This document shows, piece after piece, positions 1-11,297 of a stretch of DNA of 64,000 nt. The stretch lies in contig JAPTJF010000279.1 in assembly GCA_029339195.1 (NCBI GenBank), positions 1 through 64,000 on the forward strand, read 5' to 3'. The position numbers were made by a program, and so were the translations under genes. Position 1 is the first letter of the stretch; each line of letters starts with the position of its first letter. The notes under the pieces are model-generated. The model saw only the letters and a list, made by a program, of their open reading frames with translations. It did not search any database and was not told where the DNA came from. This DNA comes from Micractinium sp. NFX-FRZ (Eukaryota; Chlorophyta; Trebouxiophyceae; Chlorellales; Chlorellaceae).

Positions 1-60
1 AGTGGGCTTGCGCCCTCGTTTTCCTCCCGGGCATTTGCCGAATCACGCATACCGCGTATA

Positions 61-80
61 CTTCTTCTTCTTCTTCTTCT
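61..80. repeat. TTC trinucleotide repeat
   Basis: Short run of CTT/TTC units upstream of the first gene. The first 145 bases otherwise show no recognisable feature and probably hold its 5' UTR and promoter. Confidence 0.8.
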
Positions 81-145
81 CCCAGATGTCCCTCGGCGCA
101 CCCGATTACACAAATTACCAAGTGAAGTAGCCCCAGTTAGTCCTG

Positions 146-1859
146 ATGCTGCCCGGAAGAGGACAGCCCGCGGCAGTGCCATTTTTGGCGCTTCTATTCG
201 CTGTAGCTTTACCAAATGCCATAGGTGAGTATTGAGTGGCGTTTCAAGGACGTGCGGGCGGGCTGGCGGCCCGCTTAGCACCTTCTGCCCAAGATCTGGC
301 CAGCATGCGACATGCGTCCGCCAGGGAGCCTGTGGTGGTTGCTCACCAGTCAGGGATGCCCAAGTGCGGTGCCCTGACGTTACTGTGCCCTATACAAGCC
401 GATCCGCGGGGCAGGCGCGCCTGCCTGCCCAGCCGCAGCTGCGCCGGCGGCTTCACCCCACTGGGAAGCCGCGGACCTTGCTCACACTGGCTGAGACGTT
501 GCAACCATTACCCGAACACCCTGCCTCTGCTGCAGGCGCAGCATTACCGCAGTGCAAAGATGTGGAGCCAGGCGTGCGCGGACGCTGCCCCACCGCGGCG
601 TGCCGCACCACTGGCGGCCGCACCGTCCCCTTTTCTGCCTGCAGCAGTTGCGCCAAGGACCGCACCTCCCTGTGCACCCCCCAGCGCCCCTGCCAGCTCT
701 ACTGCACAAAGTGTAAACCAGGGCACGCGCTCTACCCGCTCGACACATACAACAATGTGAGTGCAGCACTGGGCATCAACAGCAGCAAGACTGCTGCTGC
801 TGCCAACTACCGAGCCCCAACCACCGCTCAACCGCCGCCGTACGCCTCCCACTCTTTCTCTTTCTTACTGTCTGCTTATTTCTGTGCTGCCTGCTGCCTG
901 CAGGAGTGCCTGCCCCCTGCCGGCTTCCAGTGCGCCCAGCTAGATGCCGACTCAAAGGGGGCGGCATATGGGCTGAGCGGCCCCTGCAAACGCTGCCGCC
1001 CGGGGGATGCGGCGGTATATGCCACCAACTATGGGTGGTGGGAGTGGGCAGGTGAGCCTGGAGGGGTGCATGGTTAGTTATGTGCAAAGGGGCTAGAAGG
1101 TATGCTGGAGCTGGGAAAGGCAGGGCATGCTGGACCGGGAGACATGATGGCAAAGATGGGCAGGGCATGCTGCCAATGGGGAAGGGCATACCGTGCTTGC
1201 CAGACTGGGATGCTGCACACTGGGCCCCCACCGCCCTCTCACATCAGTGCTGTTTAAGTCAAGCTCAGAGATTGCATTGACCGCATTGACTGCCCCCTCC
1301 CTGCAGATGCATACTTCTCCGCCAAGCGTGTGTGCCGCACCTGCGCGCAGCTTGGGTGCCCGCTCGCCTGCCGCCCGCTGGTGGGCTGCACCTCGTGCCC
1401 CACCGGCTCGGTGCGCCTCGCCACTGGGCCCCCCAAGGGCACGCGGCAGTGGATTGGCGAAAACAATTTCTACTTTGTTGGGGATGCACCGCCGGCGCTG
1501 CCCAGCGTGTGCCGAACCGTGCGGGTGAGCGGTGTGGGCAGGGCAGGGCGGGTAGCTTGCAGCTTTCTCGTGTGGGTGCCAACGCTGCTGCCGCCGCATG
1601 CCCTACGGGCGCGTGCCTGCCTATCACAGGCACACTGCTTGCCCTGCCCTCTTCTTTGCCTCCCTGATGCTGACTTCCTCTCGCCTCTCTGTGCTGCTCT
1701 CCCCTGCCGCAGTCTCTGGGGTGTGCCGCCGGCAAGGCCAGGAACAGGGTGGGCTGCACCGCCTGCCCGCCTGGCAAGAAGCTGGGGCTCATCCGCCCAG
1801 AGTTCATTGCTGGCAGCCGTTTCATCCAGCTAAGACCCGTGGGGAACGCGTGCTACTGA
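146..1859 (+). CDS. secreted cysteine-rich protein (function unknown)
   Basis: Five exons: 146-224, 536-756, 904-1051, 1307-1524, 1713-1859, all GT-AG and all in phase, giving 270 residues. The start was chosen because the first exon encodes a clean signal peptide (MLPGRGQPAAVPFLALLFAV, then ALPNAIG). The mature part has many Cys pairs in CxxC and CxxCxxG spacing (for example CTKCKPGH, CKRCRPGD, CTACPPGK), resembling TNF-receptor or growth-factor-receptor type cysteine knots, so a disulfide-rich extracellular or vacuolar protein is likely. I cannot assign a function, and the TNFR resemblance is a spacing pattern only. The protein ends GNACY. A TGTAA signal lies about 105 bases after the stop. 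Confidence 0.85.
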
Positions 1860-1963
1860 GAGATCGGCGGGCTAGCGGGAGCACGCATCCAGCTTCATTG
1901 CTGTGCAGTGCTGGCCTCTGCTGAAATGCAGCACTACCCACTGATTGAGTGACCCATACTGTA

Positions 1964-1968
1964 TGTAA
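1964..1968 (+). promoter_or_regulatory. TGTAA poly(A) signal
   Basis: TGTAA, the chlorophyte polyadenylation signal, 105 bases after the stop of the Cys-rich gene. The 384-base gap 1860-2243 to the convergent caleosin gene otherwise shows nothing. Confidence 0.6.
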
Positions 1969-2243
1969 GCAGCAGCAATCTACAGTCGACATGTGTCAGC
2001 ACCACACGGAAACTTGCAGGATTGGATCACTCGAAAGGGCCTACACTGCAGCGCTTCATGCCGGCAACTGCTGCCGCGCCAACCGTGCCTGTGCACGTCT
2101 GCCGCATACCCACAGCATTTCCCCGGTACAACTCCTCCGGCCGGCACGCGGGGCAGCGCCTGGCTACTCCTGCTGGTGCTGCCGTGCGCTGTTGCGGCGC
2201 CTCTCAAGCGCAACCTTAGCTGTGTGCCCAGCGACTCGGGAGC

Positions 2244-4817
2244 TCACTCCTCCTTGCGGGACACGGGGGCGGCGCCCGGCAGCGGCTGCTGCTTCGCCGC
2301 CTTGGTGCGGTCCGCGCCGCCGTGCAGCTGGCGCTGCTTCAGCCGCCCCGCCTCGACCTCCTTGGCGTAGCTGCAGGGGGAAGGGGGCAGTTGAGCACTG
2401 GGTTATGGGTTTAGCGTGGCAACAGAACCTGACATGCATGGGTGAGGGCGGTGGACGGAGGGCCAGGGACAGCCAGGGCAGGAGCATGAGCGTGGGGGAG
2501 CTTCTACCAGCGAAGCATCCTTCCTCGCTCCGCCCTGCACCCGCCTCCTGCGTCTCCTCCCTCTTTTCAAAGAAACTGACAGCAGTTTGTGCAGCAGCAG
2601 CGGCCCACGTGTAGAAGATGGTGCCGTCGATGACGCTGCGCATGTCCTCCTTGAGCAGCAGCCGCCCCTGGGGGGTGTCCTGCGGGAGAGAGAGGCAGGC
2701 AGGCAGGCAGAGAGGCAGGCTGATGGGGTCAGGCAACCGGCTCAATGAGCAGGTCCGGGCTGGGCAGCGCGCACCACACCACCGCTGGCCCAGGAGGTGT
2801 GCGGCCGGTTCAGTGCTGGTGCCAGCTCACCTGGCAATCATGTAGAAGCTGCTCACCTGCTGCGACCCCAATCTACCTACAGTTGAATTGTCACAGCCAC
2901 CCTGTCACCCCCAGATGTCAGTGTCAGTGCCAGCTTGGCATTGACACTGCCAATCTGTCACTGCCAGCTGTCAATGCTGCCAGCTCACCCCACCTTGGCA
3001 ATCATGTAGTAGGTCGTGGTCCATTCCATCCAGCCAGCAATCTGCAACCAGAGACAACACGTGCTGGGGTGGCGAGTAACGAGTAGGCCACATGCTTGAA
3101 TGGTTCATTTGTGACCAGCGTGCTCAAGTGCACAAGCCTGCCGGACAGGGTGTGCAGTTCAGGTCTTGCCGGCAGAGATCAGGGCAGGGTGGCAGCAGCA
3201 GGCGCATGCCTGGGCCAGGGCAGGGTGGCACCCTTAATAAGCATGATATGCATGCCAGGCTCACCCAGCCGGTTGGGTCCATGATGTTGCGGTTGCCACG
3301 CACCTGCAGGCAGGCGGGCAAGCAGGCAGGCAGGCGAGCAGGCAGGTGTGGGGTGAGACGGCACCGTGGAACACTCACTGAGGCAAGCCGTTTGCCTCTC
3401 GGAGGGCCGGCTGACTGGCTGGCTGGGTGCCTAGGAAGTCTGGCAGGGCCTCAAGAGGATCCACGCTGTGGGGATCCACGCTGTGGGCTCATGCGTGTGC
3501 ACCCAATCAAGATTTAAAACCGGTCCTTCACCCTGCCACCCCACACGCGCCCATACACAGTTGCCTCCCACCGGTAGCGCCGCCTCAGGCTGCCCTGTGC
3601 GTGACACACGGCAGAGGCACCAATGCATATGTGCCCCGCTCACCATCTCGTTGACCTCGCTGAGAGTCAGGCCGCCCTTGTTGCCGTGGTCATACTTGCT
3701 GCAGCAGGCTCAAGGGGTGACTGATGTGTGCATGTCAGGTGGGGGCAGGGTGGGACAGGGCGTGTGCAGGCCATGCCATGCTGAACAGGCTGCGTCTTGA
3801 CAGGATCGCCTTTACGGCACACGCCACCTGGGCAGCGGCAGCATGTCGACTTGGCTCAAGTGGAGATAGAAGACACGATGTGGGCGGGCGCGAGTCGAGA
3901 GGCGGCAGAGCGATGCCAATGGAAGCGTGCCTCGAGCAGAACAAAACATTAGCACTCTGCCTCAGGCTGCTGTGCACACGGCAAGGCCCGGGCCTTCCCT
4001 GCCCTGGCCTGCATGCTGCTAGCAATGAGGGGAGGGCCGCACCTGAAGATCTCCTCAAACTGCAGTGAGGGGGCAGTGGGTGGGTGGATGGGCGGGTGGG
4101 CAGGCAGAGGCGGTTGGTTAGCAGGGGGGACGCAGAGCCACCCACCCCCTGCTGCCTGCTGCTGTTTGAAGAGATGTTCATGTGCTGTTCCTCCCACCCA
4201 CCTTTTGCGACACGTCTACCCACCCACACCTCCCCCGCCCCACCTTCTGCGGCACAAAGCGCCCCTCGGTGTCGTATGTCTCGCTGTCGCTGCCGTGCTT
4301 GCCCCGGTGGATGTTCTTCATCTGTGGCAGTTGGTGTCAGCGGGTGGGCGAAGCATGGGGGGGGGCAGTGGGCGGCATGAGGTGGCGGCAATGGGTACAT
4401 GCTCTCTCATGCAGGTTGGGAGGGAAAGGGTCTGCCATCCAGGCCACTTGCCCTTGCCTACCCCCAACACCATTTGGTCACACCGCTGTGTGGGTGCTGA
4501 GCCTCACTGGCGAACTCTGTCCCCAACCGACCCCCACTCACGTAGATGCGGAAGAAGGGGTCGGGCATCCAGGAGTCCTGGGTCCACCTGGCAAATAAGA
4601 ACACACATGAGGCACACCAGTTCAGGGTCCGGTGCAACTTGGCGACACGCCGCCAAGGTTTGGGTGAAGGGCAGGACGAACACATCAAGGCCATGCTGGC
4701 CCGGAAGCGGCCAGCAATCATGCCAATGAAGTAAAAGGGGGCAGGTTCAGGGTGGGGAGCGTGGTCGGGACGGGCAAGGCAGCAGCGTGGACGCGAGCCG
4801 GGTGCCCGCCCGCCTCC

Positions 4818-4848
<31 letters not shown>

Positions 4849-5812
4849 TGCTGCTGCTGTGTGTCGCCTGCGCCCTGCCTCACCAGGAGAAGGTGCCGTG
4901 GATGATGGGAACAGCCAGGGAGGAGATGAAGGGGTTGAACCCCAGCTTGCTGCATGGCAGGCGCAGCATGCAGACAGGCAGGGAGGCTGTCAGGGCAGGG
5001 AAGAGATGGCCAGATTGAAGCAAGGGTGCAGTGCAGCTGGGGTGGGATGTGCAGCGATCGGGACGCAAGGGGCCGGGATGCACAGTGGGCGTGATGAGGA
5101 TGGGGGCGATCCCCATGAACTCTCGCAGGCAACCTCTACAAGACACTGAAAGCCCTCTGCCTACCGGAAGCCCACGAATGTGTCTGAGGGCCACACCACC
5201 CCGTCGTTGTCCCTGTCCCAGAAAGCAATGTGCTGCAGCAGGGGGAGGGAGGATGGGAATGGGCAGGTTCGGCACAGAACGCACGGGTGTCTGAGAGGAT
5301 TATGATACGAGAGAGGCGAAATGAGGGCGGTCGAAACTTTGTAACTTGAGAGGCCAGCGATGCCCATTCACGAGACGAGGCGAGGCGCCAGAATGCCGCC
5401 AGGCAGGCCCTGCCCTGCCCGGGGCAGCCCCCCAACATGCATCCATGCGTACGCTGTATACTTGCCTGCTGCATCACCGTCAGGTTGGGCGGCGTGTAGG
5501 TGCCATTGGGGTGCTCAGCATCGCAGGTGATGTTGGCACGCGGCAGGCCTGCGGGCGGAGGAGGGGCTGATGTGGTGAGCGGGCAGGTGCGGCGGCGGCG
5601 CCCTCGAGGCGGCAGAGGTGGGCAGGCCGGCGCAGCGCCACGGCCTTGGACGGCCTTCCAGGCTCCCAGCTCCTGGCGCAGTTGTACAGGCGGTCTGAGA
5701 CGTCCGGCACCGCGTGCTGCTGCGTGATGGGCACAGCGCTCACGGCCGTCTGCACTCGGGTGCTGGAGCCGCCCGCTGGGGGCGGGGCGCTGAGCTCTTG
5801 GGCGGTCACCAT
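2244..5812 (-). CDS. caleosin / peroxygenase (oil-body EF-hand protein)
   Basis: Twelve exons, listed in transcript order: 5692-5812, 5466-5548, 5165-5232, 4884-4949, 4542-4587, 4244-4321, 4043-4059, 3644-3698, 3265-3303, 2994-3041, 2609-2679, 2244-2370; 272 residues. Family signatures appear in order: DAEHPNGT; the EF-hand [18 protein letters not shown] followed by FVGFR; a hydrophobic hairpin around IISSLAV-type residues ([16 protein letters not shown]); [20 protein letters not shown] with heme-type histidine; [20 protein letters not shown]; and [21 protein letters not shown]. Caleosins bind Ca2+ and heme on lipid droplets and act as fatty-acid peroxygenases. Intron 2 is GC-AG (CAG|GCAAGT). 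The exon 1/2 join lies inside a GCCTG direct repeat and needs a weak GC donor; it is chosen because it restores DRLPRAN before DAEHPNGT. Exon 7 has only 17 bases. Confidence 0.93.
2826..2855 (-). repeat. intronic echo of caleosin exon 10
   Basis: The 25 or so bases carrying ggcaatcatgtag repeat the 3' end of the exon at 2994-3041 together with its donor (2987-3015). The copy lies in the following intron and is followed by short GTCA/TGCCAG microrepeats. Confidence 0.6.
4819..4859. repeat. CTG trinucleotide repeat in a caleosin intron
   Basis: About 13 CTG units interrupted by one CTC, between caleosin exons 4 and 5 in transcript order. Confidence 0.85.
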
Positions 5813-6016
5813 GCTGGCAGAAACGATGTGAGAAGAGCACAAGAGAGCGATGGACTGGTGAAAGAGGGAGAACACATGGCAGGCTTCAGGAGGAAGCCGC
5901 CCCCTCACCCCGCCCCGTCAGCGCCTCTTGGCGACGCCAGGAGCCTGGCTCTCTCCCTTGTCCCGCCAGTCTGTGTCTCCTCCCGCGTGCCACTGTGTGA
6001 GCAGTGCATTCCAGCC
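5813..6016. promoter_or_regulatory. divergent promoter region
   Basis: A 204-base spacer between the start codons of caleosin (-) and the NTF2-like gene (+). It must hold both 5' UTRs and promoters. No TATA box is obvious. Confidence 0.5.
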
Positions 6017-7801
6017 ATGCAGAACGTGGAGAAGGAGCTGCCGGGTGAGCCCAGCAGTCACTGTCTGCCGAACCTGCTCCCTGCAGCCGTTGCGCTCCCA
6101 GCTGCACCAACCCAAGCCCGGAACAAGCGGTGGTGGAAGCGGCATGCATGCCGCTGCAGCCCGCGGGGCCCGGCATGCTGCCCAGCGCTTACCACCCACC
6201 TGTGCACCGCTACCGCATTGGCGCTGCGGCTTCCCTGCCGCTCCACGCCCCCTGCAGGCCTCATCCGAGACCTGCTGCAGTCGCCAGCTTCCAAGCAGCG
6301 CTCACTGATCGAGAAGCACTACACACCGGACTGCCGCCTGACCCACGCGCTGGTGAGCGGGGGGTGGTTGCTTGCTGGGCCGGGGGGCTGGCGCACAGCA
6401 CGTCTGCTGCCCAGGTGGCGCGGCCCGGCGCCAGGTGCCCGCCCGCCTCCCTCACTGAGGGCAGCCTTGCCCGCCCATTACTGTCCTGCACTCGTGCAGC
6501 CCTCCATGTTGTTCGAGCCCTCCATGCATCACGTGTGACGCCTCTACCGCCGTGCCACTGCCACGCAGGTGGTGGCAGAGAGCCGAGAAGAAATCGTGCG
6601 CATCTTCCAGGTGTGGCTGCCTGCCTGGCTGTCTCCCACCTGCCTGCCTGTCAGCCAGCCCAAATGAGATCACTTCACACAAACTTGCCTGCGTAGTATA
6701 CTACCAGATGCTTGCCAGGGTCGTCTCTCCAGGTTGGGAATTCCTTTTATGCGCCACCAAGCTGCATGCTGGCAACACAGCCCGCACTGCCCAGAGCCGT
6801 GTTTCTGCCCATCGGGTCGCACGCCTGCCATTCTGCAGACTGTGCAAGCCATGAGCCTGCCCAACCGGCTGCCCTGCCTTGCCCCCAGCAACCACTACGT
6901 TGTCTTACGTTGCCATCCAGCGGATGCGCCCCTGCCCCCATGCAGTACTGGCGTTTTGCCAACCGTCGGCTGGATGTGGACGTGAACGAGATAGGTGGGT
7001 CTGCTGCCCACTTGGGCTGGTGGCCTGTGGGGCTGCATTGGGTCACCTAGCATAAAATTGGAACACCTTATCTTGACCACCTAGACGAACAGCTTCTCTC
7101 ACAGCGAGTTGCCAGCGTGAGCTCAGCTTCTCTGGCAGATCCAGGGATGCTGGCAGGTTATTCTGGCAGAGCCAGACTGTGGCTCCCCCACTGCCCTGTG
7201 CCTCGCCCCAGCTCTGAGCCTAACAGCAGCTCATGAAGCAAGCTCGACTCTGTCACCGCCCCCCGCCCCCGAGCTGGGTGCAGTGCTGGCCCAGGGCGGC
7301 CGCTGCGCCGTGTGCCTGCTCACCCAGCACGTGTGGCCGGGCTGGTGGTGGCCCCTGAAAAGCAGCTTCAGCACGGACTCTGTGCTGCTGCTGAAGCTGG
7401 TGCCGGCGGCCGCTGTGGAGGCAGCTTCTGCCGCTGCTGGGGGGATGGGCCAGCAGACAGCTCCCGGTGGAGGCAGCAGCAGTGGCTGGCTGATCAGTGA
7501 GGCTGAGGTGGCGCTCCGGCCCGGCTCCCTGCTGCGCCCGCTGCCCCTGCTGGGGTGGGCGGCCGAAACGCTGGGCCGCCGCGCCGCCGCCATGGGGATC
7601 AGTGCCGGCGTGGGGGTCGGCAGCGGCCTGTGGCGGCAGGCGCTGGTGGCGTGGAAGGCCACGTTGCAGGCGCTGGGCGCCACGGATGCAGGGCCGCCGC
7701 CGGGGCGCATGAACGGGCCGCGCAAGGTGGTGTCGCCGCGCCCACGCGTGCAGGCCACTCCCGTTCCTGGCCAGCAGTTCAGTGCCAGCATCAGCCCCTG
7801 A
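6017..7801 (+). CDS. NTF2/SnoaL-like fold protein, proximal isoform (A)
   Basis: Exons 6017-6044, 6258-6352, 6569-6610, 6946-6994, 7284-7801; 243 residues. The N-terminal half (GLIRDLLQSP, EKHYTPDCRLTHAL, VVAESREEIVRIFQYWRFAN, RRLDVDVNEI) has the helix-plus-strand pattern of SnoaL/NTF2-like proteins with a conserved YTPDC. Exon 5 continues the sheet (VLAQGGRCAVCLLTQHVWPG), then WLISEAEV and LPLLGWAAETL. The Pro/Ser-rich tail from about residue 215 looks disordered. I know no function. Exon 4 ends in phase 1 and can join either 7284 (this form) or 8103 (the distal form described separately). A TGTAA signal at 7857 would end this isoform. Confidence 0.8.
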
Positions 7802-7856
7802 TCCGTGCCCGTTTGAACAGCAACACGTTGTGATGATTAGCTCCGAGGTCCACACA

Positions 7857-7861
7857 TGTAA
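7857..7861 (+). promoter_or_regulatory. TGTAA poly(A) signal, proximal isoform
   Basis: Lies 55 bases after the stop at 7801 and upstream of the alternative distal exons, as expected for coupled alternative splicing and polyadenylation. Confidence 0.6.
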
Positions 7862-8102
7862 TTGAACACTAGCGAGGAAAGCAGGGGCAGAGAGGAGCAG
7901 GTCAGCTGATGAACACGGCCCTGCAGTGTTACCAAAGTAACCTCTGAACAAACCCTCAGTCAGACAGTCGGGGCTCTGGGGACGGCCTGTGTGCCCCACA
8001 AGCCATACAGGGTAGCCAAACAGGGTTGCTCTTTCCACCGCATCTGCATCTTGCTCGGCATCCCTGACCCTGCACTGGCCTGTCCCCGACCGTGCACTGC
8101 AG

Positions 8103-9048
8103 TGTTCGACCACCGTGGGAACAAGGTCTGGGTGCAGGTGGGGCACACCAGCTAGGATGGGAGCACTGCTTGATGGCGCGCATTCAACTGCGCCATGCTG
8201 TGCCCTGCTGCGTAGTGTCTGCGCTGCGCCACAGCGCAGCGCACTTGGCATCCCCGCCTGCCTGACAGCAAAGATGAACCCCCCCCCCCCCCCCCCCCCC
8301 CCACAACCCCCACATACCTCCCGCGCAGATGGTGCAGCACGTCACCGGCTTCCAGCACTACCTCTCCCCGCCCCTCTTTGGCTTCTCCCTGCCCATGAGC
8401 GTGCTCATGTACTTGGCTGACGGCCCGGGGGGCACCAAGCTGATCGGCAAGCAGGTGGGCAGAGTGGGTGTGTGGCTGACACGGGTGTTTGATGGTGCAA
8501 CCTAGCTGCCGGGAGCACACACGTCGGCAGGCAGGTGAAGCGTGCCGACAGCATGGTGAGTAGATGAGGGTGGCTGGCAGCGCCAGCACACCCGCCCCCC
8601 AACTGCGCCACGGAGGCCTCGAGCTCCACCTCCTTACACCTTCACCTCGCCCACGCCCTCTCACATGTTGCCTGCACCCCACAGCACTAACACGCTCACT
8701 GTCCTTATCGCACCACCCCACTCTCGCCAGGTGGACTTCCACAGCTTTGAGGGCATCCTGTACACCACCCCTGGGCTGGGCTGGCTGCTGCAGCACGGCC
8801 TGCGCCGCAGCATCAGTGCATGGATGATTGGCAGCGGCCAGCTGGCGGGGCGGGTGTGGCCTGCTGTGGAGGCCTGGCTGCGGCGCACGCTGCCCGCCGG
8901 AGGGGAGCGTGTGGAGGGGTGGAAGGCGGGGGCGGCGCGGCTGTGGTGGCGGCAAGCGCCGCCCGTCAGCTGGAGCCGTGTGCCGGCACCTTATGACCCG
9001 CACTCTGAAACTCACCACGCTGTCCTCTGCTGTGCACACTCTGATTGA
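8103..9048 (+). CDS. alternative or duplicated 3' exons of the NTF2-like gene (isoform B)
   Basis: Exons 8103-8137, 8329-8454 and 8731-9048. They match exon 5 of the proximal form in order: VFDHRGNKVWVQMVQHV against VLAQGGRCAVCLLTQHV, then a sheet segment, then TPGLGWLLQHGLRR against LPLLGWAAETLGRR, ending in a Trp-rich helix. The first exon begins with two bases that complete the phase-1 codon left by exon 4 (ending 6994), so exons 1-4 plus these give a 230-residue protein. Alternatively this is a 5'-truncated paralog starting at the ATG at 8329, although the exon at 8103-8137 argues against that. A run of 24 C lies just before the 8329 exon. Confidence 0.65.
8279..8302. repeat. poly-C tract
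   Basis: 24 consecutive C residues 26 bases before the acceptor at 8328. It could act as an extreme pyrimidine tract or be a sequencing-length artefact. Confidence 0.95.
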
Positions 9049-9074
9049 TCAAGCTGCACTGCCAGCAGCTGCAC

Positions 9075-9079
9075 TTACA
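9075..9079 (-). promoter_or_regulatory. TGTAA poly(A) signal of the ATP11 gene
   Basis: TTACA on the plus strand, 272 bases beyond the ATP11 stop, in the 302-base convergent spacer 9049-9350. That spacer shows no other feature. Confidence 0.5.
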
Positions 9080-9350
9080 GCACCATACGAAATCTATGCA
9101 AATCATTAAATCTGTTCATATGAAGGCAGACAGGTCGGCGCAGCCGCTGGTGGCACTCGCCTGTGCCAGCCGTCTGCTCGCCCAATGAGCCCAGACTAGC
9201 AGTGCCGTGGTGCCCCCAGCGGCTGCTGCATATACACGTACGCCCCGCGCGCTGCGCTGCACTGCTTTGAGCTGCGCGGCGCTAACAAACCAACAGTCAG
9301 CGGCGTGCGTGGCCATTCGTTAATCAGTTAGCTGTCAGGCACTTCGACAC

Positions 9351-11297
9351 TCAGTCCTGCTGCAGCTGGGAGGTGTCGTGCTGCAGGCTGTCCAGCATCT
9401 TCTTCATGTCAAAGTCCGCCTGGCGGTGGTTGAACGCGTGCACAAAGTGGTACTTCTTTTCCTGGGTGTAGAACTCGTGCAGCAGCCGCGTGAGCTGCTC
9501 GGCCTGCGGCGCCAACATGGCAGAGTCAGGGAGGGGCAGGGGGGAGGCAGGGGGGCGAGGGAAAGGTGGGATTCACGAAGCGCAGCGCGGCGAACATGTG
9601 CCCCCCTCCCCCTCGCCTGCTGCTCCTCCCTCCCTCCCGCTGGCACAGCATGCCGAGCGGCGCCTCCCCGTGCAGTGGTGCAATTACAGGGAGTGCAACC
9701 CATCCCCTGCCCCAGCCTGCCATGCATCCCGCTCCAACTCGCTCGCCTGCCTGTCAACTCTGCCTGTGGCATGCACTGCAGAACTGAAAGGTGACGGGCC
9801 CACATCCCCCACACCTCTTTCCAAGAGCAGGCATTGGTTCCACAACATTGCCGCCACCGCCAACCTGCGCCCATTCCCCTGTCTGCTGCTCCCCTGCCCT
9901 CCTGCCCTCCTGCTCCCTCCAGCCTGTGAAGGCAGCCACACACAGGCTCACCTCTCCCCGCGAGCAGGCGTTTGGGTCCACAATGTCGCCCCGCACCAGC
10001 ACAATGTGCTTGTCGCTCATGAGCTCCGTGTAGTGAGTCAGCACTAGCGCGGGCGTGGCGCCCGCGCCGCGCCTGCGGGCGACGACAGCAGGAACATGAA
10101 GTCAGCAAGGGCAGGAAGGTCCGGGATGCTGGGCCTTGCCTCCCTTCATCCAGCGGTTCACCACGCTCGCATCTTGGGTGCTCTTCCATGACTTCCGTGC
10201 CCCCCGCTCGGACATCCCCAGCTTTGAACAGGTCCGGGCAGAGGTGGCTGATGCATCTGGGCTCCCCTTTCCCGCCCCCCCACAGCTCACGTCTTGTACT
10301 CCTCCAGCGTTGTGAGCAGCACCAGCGGCGGCTGGCACTGCACCACGAAGTTCTCAAACGCGTTGGGACCCTTGAACACCGGCAGCACAAACATGGGGCT
10401 GCAGTACCGGCGGGGGGAAGGGCAGTACGGAGGGGAGGGCCGTGGACGGAGCAGTGGGAGGGAGCAGCGGGAGGGAGGGAGGGAGGGAGGGAGGGAGCAA
10501 CTGCCCGGGCTGCCTGCCTGCCTGCCTGCTGCACCCCCGCTGCACCCCTGCTGCACCCCGGCACTGTTGCCCGACACACACGCAAACCGGCACCGCCACC
10601 GCAAGACAGCAGAAGGCGCCTCCGCCCGCCCACCTCTGGGTCGCATTCTCCAAGAACTTGACGTGCTGTGCGGCGGGCAGCACTGTGGCGATGCGGTGCT
10701 TCATGGGGTCGAGGTGGTACTGGGGTGGGGAACAGAGGAGGGCAGAGGGGGACCGGTTCTTGAGTGCAGTGCTGTGGGCGGGACGGGGAAGGGCGCTGGG
10801 GTGGGCGGCTGAAAATAAAGCTGGGGTGTAAGTGTGGGTGGGGAGGGGGCATTGCGTGGATGCACAGCTTGTTGCACTGCACAACTCAACTACAAGCCTC
10901 TACCCTGGGGTTGCAGGCCAATCACAGGCTGGGACGTAGGGAATGCCACAGCGAGCAAAAGGGTGCGAAAGCGAGGGGGTGGTGCAGCAGCAGAGGCCAG
11001 CAGCGGCCCAGCCTGCCGACCTGTGCCGGCCGGTGGCCCTGCTTGACGACCAACGAATTCAGCCCAGTGTGACCACATGCGCATCACTATGGCAAGGACA
11101 CGCCAGCCAGCCCACTTGTGGGCCCACACCTGCATCCATATGTCCCGCACCGCCTCCGCCCCGTGCGGCTCTAGCCGCGTCCTGTTCACCACCTCCCAGA
11201 GGCTCGTGCTGGAGGGAAGGCTGAGGCCCATGACGCCCCGCCGCTGCTGCACATACGCATTCCAAAGCGTTTGCGCCACCTTGCCGCGAGCCTGCAT
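9351..11297 (-). CDS. ATP11: mitochondrial F1-ATPase assembly factor 1 (ATP11/ATPAF1 family)
   Basis: Exons in transcript order: 11130-11297, 10634-10719, 10291-10398, 9952-10072, 9351-9503; 211 residues from the chosen Met. ATP11 binds free F1 beta subunits and prevents their aggregation during ATP synthase assembly in the mitochondrial matrix. Family blocks are clear: LWEVVNRTRLEPHGAEAVRD, YHLDPMKHRIATVLPAAQH, PMFVLPVFKGPNAFENFVVQ, LEEYKT, then ATPALVLTHYTELMSDKHIV, LVRGDIVD and EQLTRLLHEFYTQEKKYHFV. The start is uncertain: the frame stays open upstream to about 11675, and family members of about 300 residues carry a presequence, so a further 5' exon may exist before the divergent kinesin start at 11662. 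Confidence 0.9.
10470..10497. repeat. GGGA repeat in an ATP11 intron
   Basis: Tetranucleotide GGGA/GGAG run, followed by CCTG/GCCT units at 10508-10530. Confidence 0.7.

Noticed and set aside
146..1859. Calling the first gene a TNF receptor homolog
   Set aside because: Only Cys spacing is similar; no defined repeat register or transmembrane segment is seen.
5466..5840. Unspliced reading of the caleosin 5' end through 5692-5548
   Set aside because: The open frame is Arg/Pro-rich shadow sequence and loses the Ser/Val/Gln-rich leader that runs into DRLPRAN.
9404..10882. 492-residue minus-strand open frame across ATP11
   Set aside because: It ignores the splice sites that restore the ATP11 blocks; only fragments of it coincide with real exons, in another frame.
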